Notes under the pieces: generated by a model
The model's input: the letters and a program-made list of their open reading frames with translations, nothing else
Told to the model about the DNA's origin: nothing
Databases searched by the model: none
Shown: positions 10,150-18,647 of the stretch, one piece after another
Layout of the letters: each line of letters starts with the position of its first letter
Numbering within the stretch: position 1 is the stretch's first letter
Position numbers and translations under genes: made by a program
Origin: an uncultured Pelagibacteraceae bacterium
Lineage (GTDB): Bacteria; Pseudomonadota; Alphaproteobacteria; Pelagibacterales; Pelagibacteraceae
DNA: 64,000 bases
Reading direction: 5' to 3'
Assembly (NCBI GenBank): GCA_902575095.1
Contig: CACGPY010000002.1
Span: 1-64,000, forward strand

Positions 10150-10983
10150 TTAAGCTTTAATTGGAGGATATTTAATAATAACTTCACTAATCCAGTTGTT
10201 TAGATTTTCTATTCTCTTCTTGCTACTAGGATGTGTACTTAAGAAGACAGGCGGTTCCTTCCCTTTATTTTTTTCAGCCATTCTTTGCCAAAGCTTAACA
10301 GACTCTCTTATATCGTAACCAGATAGAGAAGAAAAAATTAAACCTAAATAATCGGCCTCAGTTTCCTGTTTTCGACCAAATGGATTCATAATTCCTAACT
10401 GAAATATATCTAAACCAGTGTTTTGCCCAACTGTATTCCTTGTTCTATTAATTGCTCCGCCTAAAAAAATATCTGCAACGGTTGTTCCTAAGTTTATTGT
10501 CATTGCATGACTCATTCTCTCCAAAGAGTGTCTTGCAACTGCGTGTGCTATTTCGTGACCCATGACAATAGATAAGGCATCAGTATTTTTTGTAACTTTT
10601 AATAGTCCCGTATAAACTGCAATTTTCCCTCCAGGCATACACCAAGCATTAACTATTTTATCATTGTCTACAAGCACATAATCCCAGGCAAAGTTTAAAG
10701 TTGGATCTTTTTTATTCTCTTTTTTAAAAAAAGCGCTGACCGCAACTTCCATTTTTTTTCCTATTTCCTTTATTTCATTTAATTCTTTACCAGAAGTAAT
10801 TAATTTTGATTTTTTTCTAAAGTTTTCATAGGCTGCTGCTGATTGTCTATTAATTCTCGACTCAGAAATAATACTAAGTTGTTTTCTTTCTGTTATTGGC
10901 ACCGTTGAGCAAGATGGCAGTATCAAAGAACAACAACTACAACCAAAATACCCAAGAAATTTTCTTCTATTTATGTTATACAT
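10150..10983 (-). CDS. M48-family zinc metalloprotease, exported lipoprotein-like
   Basis: A 277-aa peptidase probably acting in the periplasm on envelope proteins (LoiP/BepA-like family). The zinc motif is HEIAH at 143-147 (GHEIAHAVARHS), and the third ligand comes from TEADYLGL downstream. The N-terminus has NRRKFLG, resembling a twin-arginine motif, then a hydrophobic Cys-rich stretch ending LILPSC, which could be a lipobox. Tat export, lipidation, or both are possible. It has no C-terminal TPR repeats, unlike BepA. It converges on tRNA-Lys and is divergent from the DUF502 gene. Confidence 0.88.
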   Translation of the reverse strand: MYNINRRKFLGYFGCSCCSLILPSCSTVPITERKQLSIISESRINRQSAAAYENFRKKSKLITSGKELNEIKEIGKKMEVAVSAFFKKENKKDPTLNFAWDYVLVDNDKIVNAWCMPGGKIAVYTGLLKVTKNTDALSIVMGHEIAHAVARHSLERMSHAMTINLGTTVADIFLGGAINRTRNTVGQNTGLDIFQLGIMNPFGRKQETEADYLGLIFSSLSGYDIRESVKLWQRMAEKNKGKEPPVFLSTHPSSKKRIENLNNWISEVIIKYPPIKA

Positions 10984-11070
10984 CTACGTATGATTTTAAA
11001 TAATAAATTGTTAATTGCAATTTTTATATTAATATTAATTTTCATAGTATACTCAAGTTATTCTTAATAG

Positions 11071-11685
11071 ATGTCAAATCAAAATTTAAAAAAGTCTATT
11101 TTTTCTAAATTAAGAAATAATTTTATTGCTGGCATTGTTGTCCTTATACCAATTGGTATAACACTATATTTAACTCTTTTTTTAATAAAAATATCAGGAA
11201 AAATTATTCCAAAAGAAATAAATCCAAATAATTATTTACCCTTCAATATACCTGGAGTTGAGATTTTAATTGCTCTTGTTATTATAACTTTAATTGGCTG
11301 GCTATCTCTCTCTTTTTTAGGAAAAAAATTTTTTGAAATTTTTAATAATATTTTAAAAAAAATACCAATACTAAGAACTATTTATTCTGCAATAGGGCAA
11401 ATGACAGAAAGTTTTACTAAAAATGATAACAATCAAAAAAGTGTGGTTCTTTTAGAATATCCAAGAAAAGGTACTTGGGCAGTTGGCTTTGCAACCAAAG
11501 AGAATGATGGGCTAATAAAGAATAAAATAAACGAGGAGCTTATAAATATATTTGTTCCTACAACACCAAATCCAACGAGTGGTTTTTTACTAATGGTTCC
11601 AAAAAAAGATTTAATTTATCTTGATGTTTCTTTTGAACAAGCTTCAAAATTTATAGTTTCAGCCGGTACAACTAATATAGACTAA
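11071..11685 (+). CDS. DUF502 family inner-membrane protein
   Basis: A 204-aa protein with two N-terminal membrane helices (about 17-37 and 62-84) separated by a short loop, then a soluble domain with the family pattern IPILRTIYSAIGQMTESF, VVLLEYPRKGTWAVGF, and a C-terminal VPTTPNPTSGFLLMVPKKD. These match the conserved DUF502 family of widespread bacterial membrane proteins with no well-established function. In alphaproteobacteria the gene is commonly beside recG, as here, where the two converge 2 bp apart. Function unknown. Confidence 0.85.
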   Translation: MSNQNLKKSIFSKLRNNFIAGIVVLIPIGITLYLTLFLIKISGKIIPKEINPNNYLPFNIPGVEILIALVIITLIGWLSLSFLGKKFFEIFNNILKKIPILRTIYSAIGQMTESFTKNDNNQKSVVLLEYPRKGTWAVGFATKENDGLIKNKINEELINIFVPTTPNPTSGFLLMVPKKDLIYLDVSFEQASKFIVSAGTTNID

Positions 11686-11687
11686 AA

Positions 11688-13727
11688 TTATTCTAAATTG
11701 ATAATATCAGCTTTATCAAAAAGTTTTAAAAGAAAAGAATATTTTTTTAGATCGATCTGACTATTAATATTTTTCACGTAATTCTCCGCTAATCTAAACA
11801 AATCTTCATGATGTAAGGGATCGGCGAATTTAAAGTTTTTGATACCGCTTTGCTGATACCCTATTAGGTCACCAAAACCTCTTAATTTTAAGTCTTCTTC
11901 GGCGATGAAAAATCCATCATCTGAACTTTTTAGAATCTTAATTCTTTTAATTGCATTTTTAGTTAAACCATCTTTAAACAGCAAAATACATGTTCCTTGT
12001 CTATCGCCTCTTCCTACTCTGCCTCTTAATTGGTGTAATTGAGCTAATCCAAATTTATTTGCATTTTCTATAATTATTAAATTTGCGTTTGGAAAATCAA
12101 TTCCAACTTCAATAACAGTTGTAGATACAAGAATAGAAATTTTTTTTTCTAAAAACCCTTTTAAAATTTCCTGCTTTTTCTCTTTTGTTAGAGCTCCATG
12201 TATTAAACCAACTTTATTACCAAATTTTTTCTTTATTAGTTCAAATTTTTTTTTAGCAGAGGAATAATCTAAAAATGACGACTCCTCTATTAAAGGACAA
12301 ACCCAAAAAATTTGATTTTCCAATAAAATTTGTTTTTGAATATATGGCCATAACTCTTCCATTTTTTTTTCTGGTTTACTTAATGTAATTATCCTCTTTC
12401 TCTTAGAAGGCTTCTCAGTAATTTTTGAAATGTCCATATCTCCGTAAAGTGACATCATCATTGTTCTAGGTATTGGTGTCGCAGACATAAGTAATACGTC
12501 ACAATTTTCTCCACCTTTTTTAGCAAGATCACTTCTTTGTTTAACTCCAAACTTATGTTGTTCATCAATTACTACTAATCCTAATTTACTAAAACTAATT
12601 TTTTTTTGGAATATTGCATGTGTACCAATTATAAGTTTTATTCTTCCATTTGATAGATTATTTAAAATTTCTTTTCTTTTTTTATATTCAGTTTTTCCTG
12701 TTAAAAAATCTATTTTAATGTTATTTTTTTTAAATATTTTTTTTGAAAGTTCGTAATGTTGTTTAGCTAATATTTCTGTAGGACTCATTAAAGCACACTG
12801 ATGACCGCTTTTAATAACATTTATAATTGCTAATAATGAAACAATTGTTTTGCCAGAGCCAACATCACCTTGAACAATTCTAAACATTCTTTTATTACTT
12901 AATAAATCAGAATTTATTTGCTCGAGAACAATTCTTTGACTTTTAGTTAATTCAAATGGTAGATTGTGAATAATTGTCTTCGAATAGATATTATTAAAAT
13001 TTTTTGGAATTTTATTTTTTTTAATTCGTTTTCGATTCTCAGATAACGTTAGAAAATTTGCTAAAAGCTCATCAAAAACAATTCTTCGAAAACTTTTTGA
13101 GTTATTGTCTTTAGCATCGTTTGAAGAATGAAGTTTTTTTATACTATCATTCCAGCCAATTAAATTATTTTTGTTAATAAAATCAGTTTCTAACCAGTCA
13201 CTAATTAATGGAATATTATTAATTACCTCTTCGCTAATTGAACGATATTTCTTTTCATTTATACCCTTAGTTAAATTATATTTGGGTATATTTCTAACAA
13301 CATATTGTTCATTGTCTAATGTTGTCACGTAGTCTGGATTTGTAATTTGATATTTTTTATTAAAAAAATTAACTTTTCCACTTATTATAACCCATTTATT
13401 TAATGGAAATAATTTTCTTAGATAACCTTCACGACTATTGAAATATACAATATCAATTTTACCATTATCATCTACACAAGTAATTTTATTCGGTAAATTT
13501 CGAATCCTAGGAAAATTCAATTTTTTAACAAGTACTTTTATAGATTGAATTTTGCCAACTACTAGTTGATTTAATTTTACAATTTTTGATCTATCCGTTT
13601 CAGAATAAGGTAAATGAAGAATTATATCTTTAATTTTTTCAATTCGTTTTTTTTTTAAATATTTTGATAATTGAAGACCCACACCTTTAATTGTGTTAAT
13701 TTCATTAAGTATAAAATCTTTTTTCAT
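11688..13727 (-). CDS. recG: ATP-dependent DNA helicase RecG
   Basis: Branch-migration helicase that remodels stalled forks and Holliday junctions. It is 679 aa, full length. An N-terminal wedge/OB-fold is followed by SF2 motifs: Walker A GDVGSGKT, DEQH Walker B in VVIDEQHKFGV, SATPIPRT (motif III), and the C-terminal RGRVGRGDRQG (motif VI). The C-terminal RecG-specific region LRGFGDLIGYQQSG is present. It is transcribed divergently from sdhE across 32 bp. Confidence 0.96.
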   Translation of the reverse strand: MKKDFILNEINTIKGVGLQLSKYLKKKRIEKIKDIILHLPYSETDRSKIVKLNQLVVGKIQSIKVLVKKLNFPRIRNLPNKITCVDDNGKIDIVYFNSREGYLRKLFPLNKWVIISGKVNFFNKKYQITNPDYVTTLDNEQYVVRNIPKYNLTKGINEKKYRSISEEVINNIPLISDWLETDFINKNNLIGWNDSIKKLHSSNDAKDNNSKSFRRIVFDELLANFLTLSENRKRIKKNKIPKNFNNIYSKTIIHNLPFELTKSQRIVLEQINSDLLSNKRMFRIVQGDVGSGKTIVSLLAIINVIKSGHQCALMSPTEILAKQHYELSKKIFKKNNIKIDFLTGKTEYKKRKEILNNLSNGRIKLIIGTHAIFQKKISFSKLGLVVIDEQHKFGVKQRSDLAKKGGENCDVLLMSATPIPRTMMMSLYGDMDISKITEKPSKRKRIITLSKPEKKMEELWPYIQKQILLENQIFWVCPLIEESSFLDYSSAKKKFELIKKKFGNKVGLIHGALTKEKKQEILKGFLEKKISILVSTTVIEVGIDFPNANLIIIENANKFGLAQLHQLRGRVGRGDRQGTCILLFKDGLTKNAIKRIKILKSSDDGFFIAEEDLKLRGFGDLIGYQQSGIKNFKFADPLHHEDLFRLAENYVKNINSQIDLKKYSFLLKLFDKADIINLE

Positions 13728-13759
13728 ATATTCAGTTAAATTATGTATAATATAATTTT

Positions 13760-14017
13760 ATGAACAATAAATTAGAAATATTAAAAAAAAGATTAATTTA
13801 TAGGGCAGGTTACCGTGGCACTAAAGAAATGGATATCTTATTGAGTTCTTTTGTTAATAAAAATATCGAGCACTTTGATGAAAACCTTCTTAATGAATTA
13901 GATAATTTCTTAAATTTTGAAGATGATGTAATCTTGAACTTTTATAATCATGAAATTGTTAAAAATGAAATTGATAAAAATAAAATTTCAAAAATTTTTA
14001 AGAAATTCAAATTATAA
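13760..14017 (+). CDS. sdhE: FAD assembly factor SdhE
   Basis: A small cytoplasmic factor (85 aa, typical) that promotes covalent flavinylation of succinate dehydrogenase SdhA. The N-terminal IYRAGYRGTKEMDILL stretch is the family hallmark (RGTKE/MD, equivalent to the RGxxE motif of E. coli SdhE). The C-terminus is helical and acidic, also as expected. The gene sits divergently beside recG, a conserved alphaproteobacterial neighbourhood in which mfd usually follows; here tRNA-Ser follows on the opposite strand instead. Confidence 0.88.
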   Translation: MNNKLEILKKRLIYRAGYRGTKEMDILLSSFVNKNIEHFDENLLNELDNFLNFEDDVILNFYNHEIVKNEIDKNKISKIFKKFKL

Positions 14018-14107
14018 TGGCGGAGAGGGTGGGATTCGAACCCACGAACGAGTTGCCCCGTTGCTGGTTTTCAAGACCAGTGCTTTCAACCGCTCAGCCA
14101 CCTCTCC
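14018..14107 (-). tRNA. tRNA-Ser (anticodon TGA)
   Basis: A 90-nt class II tRNA read on the minus strand. The acceptor strands GGAGAGG/CCTCTCC pair perfectly, the anticodon stem-loop CTGGT-CTTGAAA-ACCAG gives TGA, a long variable arm (AACGGGGCAACTCGTT) identifies serine, the T-arm GGTTCGAATCC is present, and CCA is encoded. It begins immediately after the sdhE stop. Confidence 0.97.
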
Positions 14108-14199
14108 TTGAATTTAATTAAGTTTCTTTAATACTATCAAAGCGATAAAATAACAATAAATAAGTAGTAATATGTTAATCTAGTTAATGAGCAATAATT

Positions 14200-15207
14200 A
14201 TGATAGTTAGAAAAATGATTAAATTATTTCTTAATTTATTATTTTTTTATATTTTTATTACACCTTCTATCGCTGCAGAGGATTTCAATAAGTGGTCTGA
14301 AAAATTTCAGTCAAGAGCGATCAATTCAGGAATTTCAGAAAGTGTGGTTAAAGATATAATGTCCAAAGCGAAATTTTTGCCCAAGGTGATAGAATATGAT
14401 CGTTATCAACCTGAATTTTACGAAGACACATTTACCTATATTAAAAAACGTTCGTCAAAACGTAAAATAAAAGAGGGTTTAAAATTATATAGTCAAGAGA
14501 AGTCTACGATTGAAACAGTCGAAAAGGATTTTAAGGTGGAAAAAGAATTATTATTAGCTTTAATGGGTATCGAAACAAATTTTGGAAAATATTTAGGAAA
14601 AATGGATATAATTTCCTCTCTTGCTACACTCAGTTTTGATAAACGTAGAAGTGAATTTTTTACTGAGGAATTACTAATTTTACTAAGTTTAGTTGATAAA
14701 AAAATAATAGATAGGAACATATTATACGGTTCTTGGGCTGGAGCTTTTGGAAATTTTCAGTTTATGCCACGTACCATAAGAAATTACGCAATTGATTATA
14801 ACAACAATAAAACAATTGAATTAAAAAAAATAGAGGACTCATTTGCATCAGCAGCTAACTATTTAAAAACCATAGGATGGAAAAAAAATCAACCATGTTT
14901 TTACAAGATTGAATTAAATGAAAATATTCCAAAAAAATATTTAAATTCATCAGCAAGAAAAATTAAAAATAAAAGAAATGTTTCATTTTTAAAAAAATAT
15001 ATAAAAAATTTTGATGAATTAAATATCAAAAATAACCCAAAAGCAGCCATAATAATTCCCGATAAAGATATTATTCCTGGTTCGGAAACTTTATCGCCAG
15101 CGTATATAATTTTTGATAATTATGAAAAAATTTTAAATTGGAATAGATCTTTAAGATTTGCTTTAGCCGTCTGCACATTAAAAGAAAGCTTTAAAAATGA
15201 AATATAG
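14200..15207 (+). CDS. Lytic murein transglycosylase (MltB/SLT_2 family)
   Basis: Cleaves peptidoglycan glycan strands with anhydro-muramic acid formation. It is 335 aa with an N-terminal hydrophobic export signal ending around SIAAED. The catalytic Glu is Glu125 in LMGIETNFGKYLG; YGSWAGAFGNFQFMP and WKKNQPC are further family signatures. There is no C-terminal peptidoglycan-binding domain. It is the first gene of a run of eight plus-strand genes that mostly overlap, of which the first three are cell-wall proteins. Confidence 0.92.
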   Translation: MIVRKMIKLFLNLLFFYIFITPSIAAEDFNKWSEKFQSRAINSGISESVVKDIMSKAKFLPKVIEYDRYQPEFYEDTFTYIKKRSSKRKIKEGLKLYSQEKSTIETVEKDFKVEKELLLALMGIETNFGKYLGKMDIISSLATLSFDKRRSEFFTEELLILLSLVDKKIIDRNILYGSWAGAFGNFQFMPRTIRNYAIDYNNNKTIELKKIEDSFASAANYLKTIGWKKNQPCFYKIELNENIPKKYLNSSARKIKNKRNVSFLKKYIKNFDELNIKNNPKAAIIIPDKDIIPGSETLSPAYIIFDNYEKILNWNRSLRFALAVCTLKESFKNEI

Positions 15208-15934
15208 TTTATTTTTTTTAATTTTTTTGTTGGTATCGTGTTCTCAAAACTTGAATTCTTTAAATAAAAAAAAAATTTACACAGCTAAAGGGTTTGCATA
15301 TGTCTATAATGATTATGATTCTGATAAAAAAATTATAAAGGGAAAAATGAATAATGACAAAATGCAAATTTCTCATCAGAATTTAAGAATAGGAACCTTA
15401 CTTCGTGTTACAAATTTAAAAAACAAAAAAAATGTCGTTCTTAAGAATGAAAGAAGAATTAAATACCCTGATTTTTATAAGATTTTGATAACTGATGCAG
15501 TAGCACAAGATCTTAATTTGAGCGCAGATTTACCATTAGTAGAGATTGTGGAAATTAAAAAAAATAAATCATTTGTTGCAAAAAAAGCTAAAATATATTC
15601 TGAAGAGAAAAAATTACCTTCGAAAGCACCAGTTGCATCCGTACAAATTTCTAATATTTCAAAAAATAAAAAAATTAATTTAAAAAAATCAAAGGACAAA
15701 ATTTATATCTTAATAGGGTCTTTTTATTCTACAAACACCGCAAAATTTTTAAAAGACAGAATATTAAAAGAACAGCCAAATTTAAGTCATAAAAAATTAA
15801 AAATAAAGAAAATAAATAATAAAGAAACACAAGTTTTATCAGGTCCTTATAACTCTGTTAATTTACTAAAAAATGACTACATTAAGCTAAAAAGCTTAGG
15901 ATTCGAAGAATTGGATATTTTTTTAAATGAATAA
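15197..15934 (+). CDS. RlpA-like SPOR-domain lipoprotein, degenerate double-psi barrel
   Basis: 245 aa. The lipoprotein signal has its lipobox Cys at residue 15 (LLVSC). The central part (about 30-125) resembles the RlpA double-psi beta-barrel: LRIGTLLRVTNLKNKKNVVL aligns with the family TLPxGTxVxVTNLxNGRSVxV pattern. The usual NDRGPF catalytic segment is replaced by NERRIKYPDF, so lytic activity is doubtful. The last 75 residues (YILIGSFYSTNTAKFLKD onward) look like a SPOR domain that binds denuded septal glycan. Position between a transglycosylase and a D,D-carboxypeptidase, with overlaps on both sides, supports an envelope role. Confidence 0.75.
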   Translation: MKYSLFFLIFLLVSCSQNLNSLNKKKIYTAKGFAYVYNDYDSDKKIIKGKMNNDKMQISHQNLRIGTLLRVTNLKNKKNVVLKNERRIKYPDFYKILITDAVAQDLNLSADLPLVEIVEIKKNKSFVAKKAKIYSEEKKLPSKAPVASVQISNISKNKKINLKKSKDKIYILIGSFYSTNTAKFLKDRILKEQPNLSHKKLKIKKINNKETQVLSGPYNSVNLLKNDYIKLKSLGFEELDIFLNE

Positions 15935-17075
15935 AATTTTATTTTTTATAATTATTTTTTTAAATTTAATTTCTAACTTAACAGCTAACCCTAATTTACA
16001 AGCAAGAACAGGTATTTTAATTGATTATCACTCTGATGAAATTTTGTACGAACTAGACCCAGACTCACAGATCTATCCAGCTTCCATGACAAAGATCATG
16101 ACATCTATTATAGCATTTGATTTATTAGAAAAAAATAAACTTTCACTTGATGATAAATTTACAGTTTCAGAAAATGCTTGGAGATTATCTCAAGCTGGAT
16201 ATTCATCAATGTTTATTATGATTAACGATCAAGTATCTGTTGAAAATTTACTGAAGGGTATAATTATAGCTTCAGGTAACGACGCGTGTGTTGCTTTAGC
16301 GGAAGGAATAGCTGGATCAGAAGAAAATTTTGCAGATATGATGAATGAGAAAGCAGAAGAAATAGGCATGATGTCAACTAATTTTACAAATTCATCAGGT
16401 ATTAACGATCCAGATAATATTTCCACGGTAAGAGATATTGCTATTATGTCAAAATATCTGATTCAAAATTACCCAAGTTACTATGAATTATTTGCTGAAA
16501 AAACATTTACATGGGATAGAACTGGAGGTGAACCAATTAAGCAAGGAAACCGAAATCCATTATTATACAAAAATGTTGGAGTGGATGGTGTAAAAACTGG
16601 TTATCTAGCAGTAGAAAAATACTCCTTAGCAAGCACGATGAAAAAGAACGATAGAAGAATAATATCGGTAGCGTCAGGTTTTGAGACAAAAAATGCTAGA
16701 AGCTTGGAATCTTTAAAATTACTTAATTGGGGTTTTAGAAACACTAATACATTTGAAATTTCAAAAAAAAATTTAACTATTTTTGAACTAGACACATGGT
16801 TAGGCAAAAAAGATAAAATTCAAGCTACCTCAAAAGAAGATTATTATATAACAATCAATAAAAAAGATATCAGATATTTAACTGTTTCATTAGAATATGA
16901 TGGACCTATTTTAGCTCCGATTAGCAAAGGTGAACAAGTGGCAAATATTATCATTTCAAAAAAAGATAATGTTATTAAGAGATTACCTCTTTATGCATCT
17001 GAAGATTTAAAAAAAGTTAATTTTTTTAAAAGCTTATTAATATCTCTAAATTATTTGATTTGGGGAGATGTTTAA
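15927..17075 (+). CDS. dacC: D-alanyl-D-alanine carboxypeptidase (class A low-molecular-mass PBP, DacA/DacC type)
   Basis: Trims the terminal D-Ala of peptidoglycan pentapeptides in the periplasm. It is 382 aa. The signal peptide ends near NLTANP. The serine penicilloyl motifs are SMTK with nucleophile Ser53, SGN in IASGNDACVAL, and KTG in DGVKTGYLA. A C-terminal beta domain (PBP5_C-like) and a short amphipathic tail ending FKSLLISLNYLIWGDV, a probable membrane anchor, follow. It overlaps the RlpA-like gene and tmk by 8 bp each. The family is certain; the dacA/dacC distinction is not. Confidence 0.92.
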   Translation: MNKILFFIIIFLNLISNLTANPNLQARTGILIDYHSDEILYELDPDSQIYPASMTKIMTSIIAFDLLEKNKLSLDDKFTVSENAWRLSQAGYSSMFIMINDQVSVENLLKGIIIASGNDACVALAEGIAGSEENFADMMNEKAEEIGMMSTNFTNSSGINDPDNISTVRDIAIMSKYLIQNYPSYYELFAEKTFTWDRTGGEPIKQGNRNPLLYKNVGVDGVKTGYLAVEKYSLASTMKKNDRRIISVASGFETKNARSLESLKLLNWGFRNTNTFEISKKNLTIFELDTWLGKKDKIQATSKEDYYITINKKDIRYLTVSLEYDGPILAPISKGEQVANIIISKKDNVIKRLPLYASEDLKKVNFFKSLLISLNYLIWGDV

Positions 17076-17715
17076 AAAGAAATCCTTATTAATTGTTTTT
17101 GAAGGAGTTGAAGGTTGTGGAAAATCCTACCAAAGTAAGAAACTCTTTAACAAATTAAAAAAAAAAAAGATAGATACAATTATTACCAGAGAACCAGGTG
17201 GAACTAAAAGTGCTGAATTAATAAGAAATTTAATTTTAAAAGATTATTTCTTAAAAAATAATAAAGATAAATTTGATAAGTATACAGATACTCTTTTGTA
17301 TTTGGCTGCTAGAAATGAACATATAAAAAATAAAATAAAACCAGCTCTTCTAAAAAAAAAAATAGTAATTTGTGACAGATTTATTGACTCAACAATAGCT
17401 TACCAAGTTTATGGTAAAAAAGTAGATGCAAAATTTATAAATAACATTCATAAAAAAATTTTATCTGGCATTAGACCAGATCTTGTTTTTGTTCTAAAGG
17501 TGTCACAAAAAATATCTAGAATAAGACTGATTAAAAGAAAATCTAAGAATCGTTATGATAATTTTGCTCGATCTTTTTACATCAAAGCTCAAAAATCATT
17601 TATTAAAATTGCAAAAAATAAAAAAAATTATTTCGTGCTTGACTCTTCTAATAATGACAATTCACTTGAAGAAAAGATTTTCGAAATCACAAAAAGACAT
17701 TTAGGCATTAAATGA
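17068..17715 (+). CDS. tmk: Thymidylate kinase
   Basis: Phosphorylates dTMP to dTDP. It is 215 aa. The P-loop is FEGVEGCGKS (11-20). The TREPGGT motif that binds dTMP and the CDRFIDSTIAYQ (DRY-like) segment follow. The lid region is Lys/Arg-rich. It overlaps holB by 4 nt (ATGA); tmk-holB adjacency is a classic bacterial pair, and here metG and tatD follow as in many alphaproteobacteria. Confidence 0.95.
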   Translation: MFKKKSLLIVFEGVEGCGKSYQSKKLFNKLKKKKIDTIITREPGGTKSAELIRNLILKDYFLKNNKDKFDKYTDTLLYLAARNEHIKNKIKPALLKKKIVICDRFIDSTIAYQVYGKKVDAKFINNIHKKILSGIRPDLVFVLKVSQKISRIRLIKRKSKNRYDNFARSFYIKAQKSFIKIAKNKKNYFVLDSSNNDNSLEEKIFEITKRHLGIK

Positions 17716-18647
17716 ATTATCCTAATTTTTTTTCTTCCAAAAATTCTTTAATTTTGTTTGGATTAAATGATCACTTCAATTTTTTGTCCAATCTTCACTT
17801 AAAAAAAAACTTACCGAAAGTTATGTTATTTACTGGCAATAAAGGGTCCGGTAAGTCTACACTGATTAATCATTTTCTTTTTTCCATATTTGACACTGAA
17901 AATTATGATAAAAAAAATACCTCTTTGGATGAGAAGTCAAAATTTCTTGTCAAATTCAAAAATGATATTTTTTCAAATATAATTTATATTAGTGGTTCAA
18001 GTTTTAGAACTGTAAAAATAGATGATATTAGAAACTTAAAAAATAGAATATATCAATCCACAATACACAACAAAGAAAGATTTATAATTCTCGATGACGT
18101 TGAACAATTTAATCAAAATAGTCTTAATGCTTTACTTAAAATAATTGAGGAACCTACGAATAAAAACTATTTTTTTCTTATTAACAATAAATCAAAAAAG
18201 TTGTTAGAAACTGTAAAATCAAGAACATTAGAAATTAAGCTTATTTTGAATGAAGATCAAAGATTAAAAATCATAGATAATTTAATCAAAATTTTTAAAT
18301 TAGATTTGGTGCTTGATCCTCAATCTTCTCAATTAACCCCAGGAAATTTTGTCAAATTTAATTATATCTCAAAGGAATTTAATATTTCTCCGCTTGGCGA
18401 TTTTATGGAAAATCTCTCTTTATTATTAAACTTATATAAAAAGAGTAAAGATATTATATTTATAAATATAGCTTATTTTGTAGCTGATTTTTATTTTGAT
18501 TATTTAAGGAAAAAAAAACTTTTAAATAATGAGAGAATTTATGAAGTGAAAAACTTTATTTTTGATAATTTGAGCAATTATATATCATACAATATTAATC
18601 AAAATTCACTGTTAAATGCTATAAATTCAAAATTAAATTATGAATAA
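17712..18647 (+). CDS. holB: DNA polymerase III subunit delta'
   Basis: Clamp-loader subunit. It is 311 aa. Walker A is GNKGSGKST (42-50). IYQSTIHNKERFIILDDVEQFNQNSLNALLKIIEEP carries the AAA+ sensor-like features usual in delta' and gamma/tau, and the SRT (SRC-equivalent) motif appears as VKSRTLEIK. The four-cysteine zinc module of E. coli delta' is absent: no cysteine occurs in that region. Position between tmk and metG is canonical. Confidence 0.9.
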   Translation: MNYPNFFSSKNSLILFGLNDHFNFLSNLHLKKNLPKVMLFTGNKGSGKSTLINHFLFSIFDTENYDKKNTSLDEKSKFLVKFKNDIFSNIIYISGSSFRTVKIDDIRNLKNRIYQSTIHNKERFIILDDVEQFNQNSLNALLKIIEEPTNKNYFFLINNKSKKLLETVKSRTLEIKLILNEDQRLKIIDNLIKIFKLDLVLDPQSSQLTPGNFVKFNYISKEFNISPLGDFMENLSLLLNLYKKSKDIIFINIAYFVADFYFDYLRKKKLLNNERIYEVKNFIFDNLSNYISYNINQNSLLNAINSKLNYE

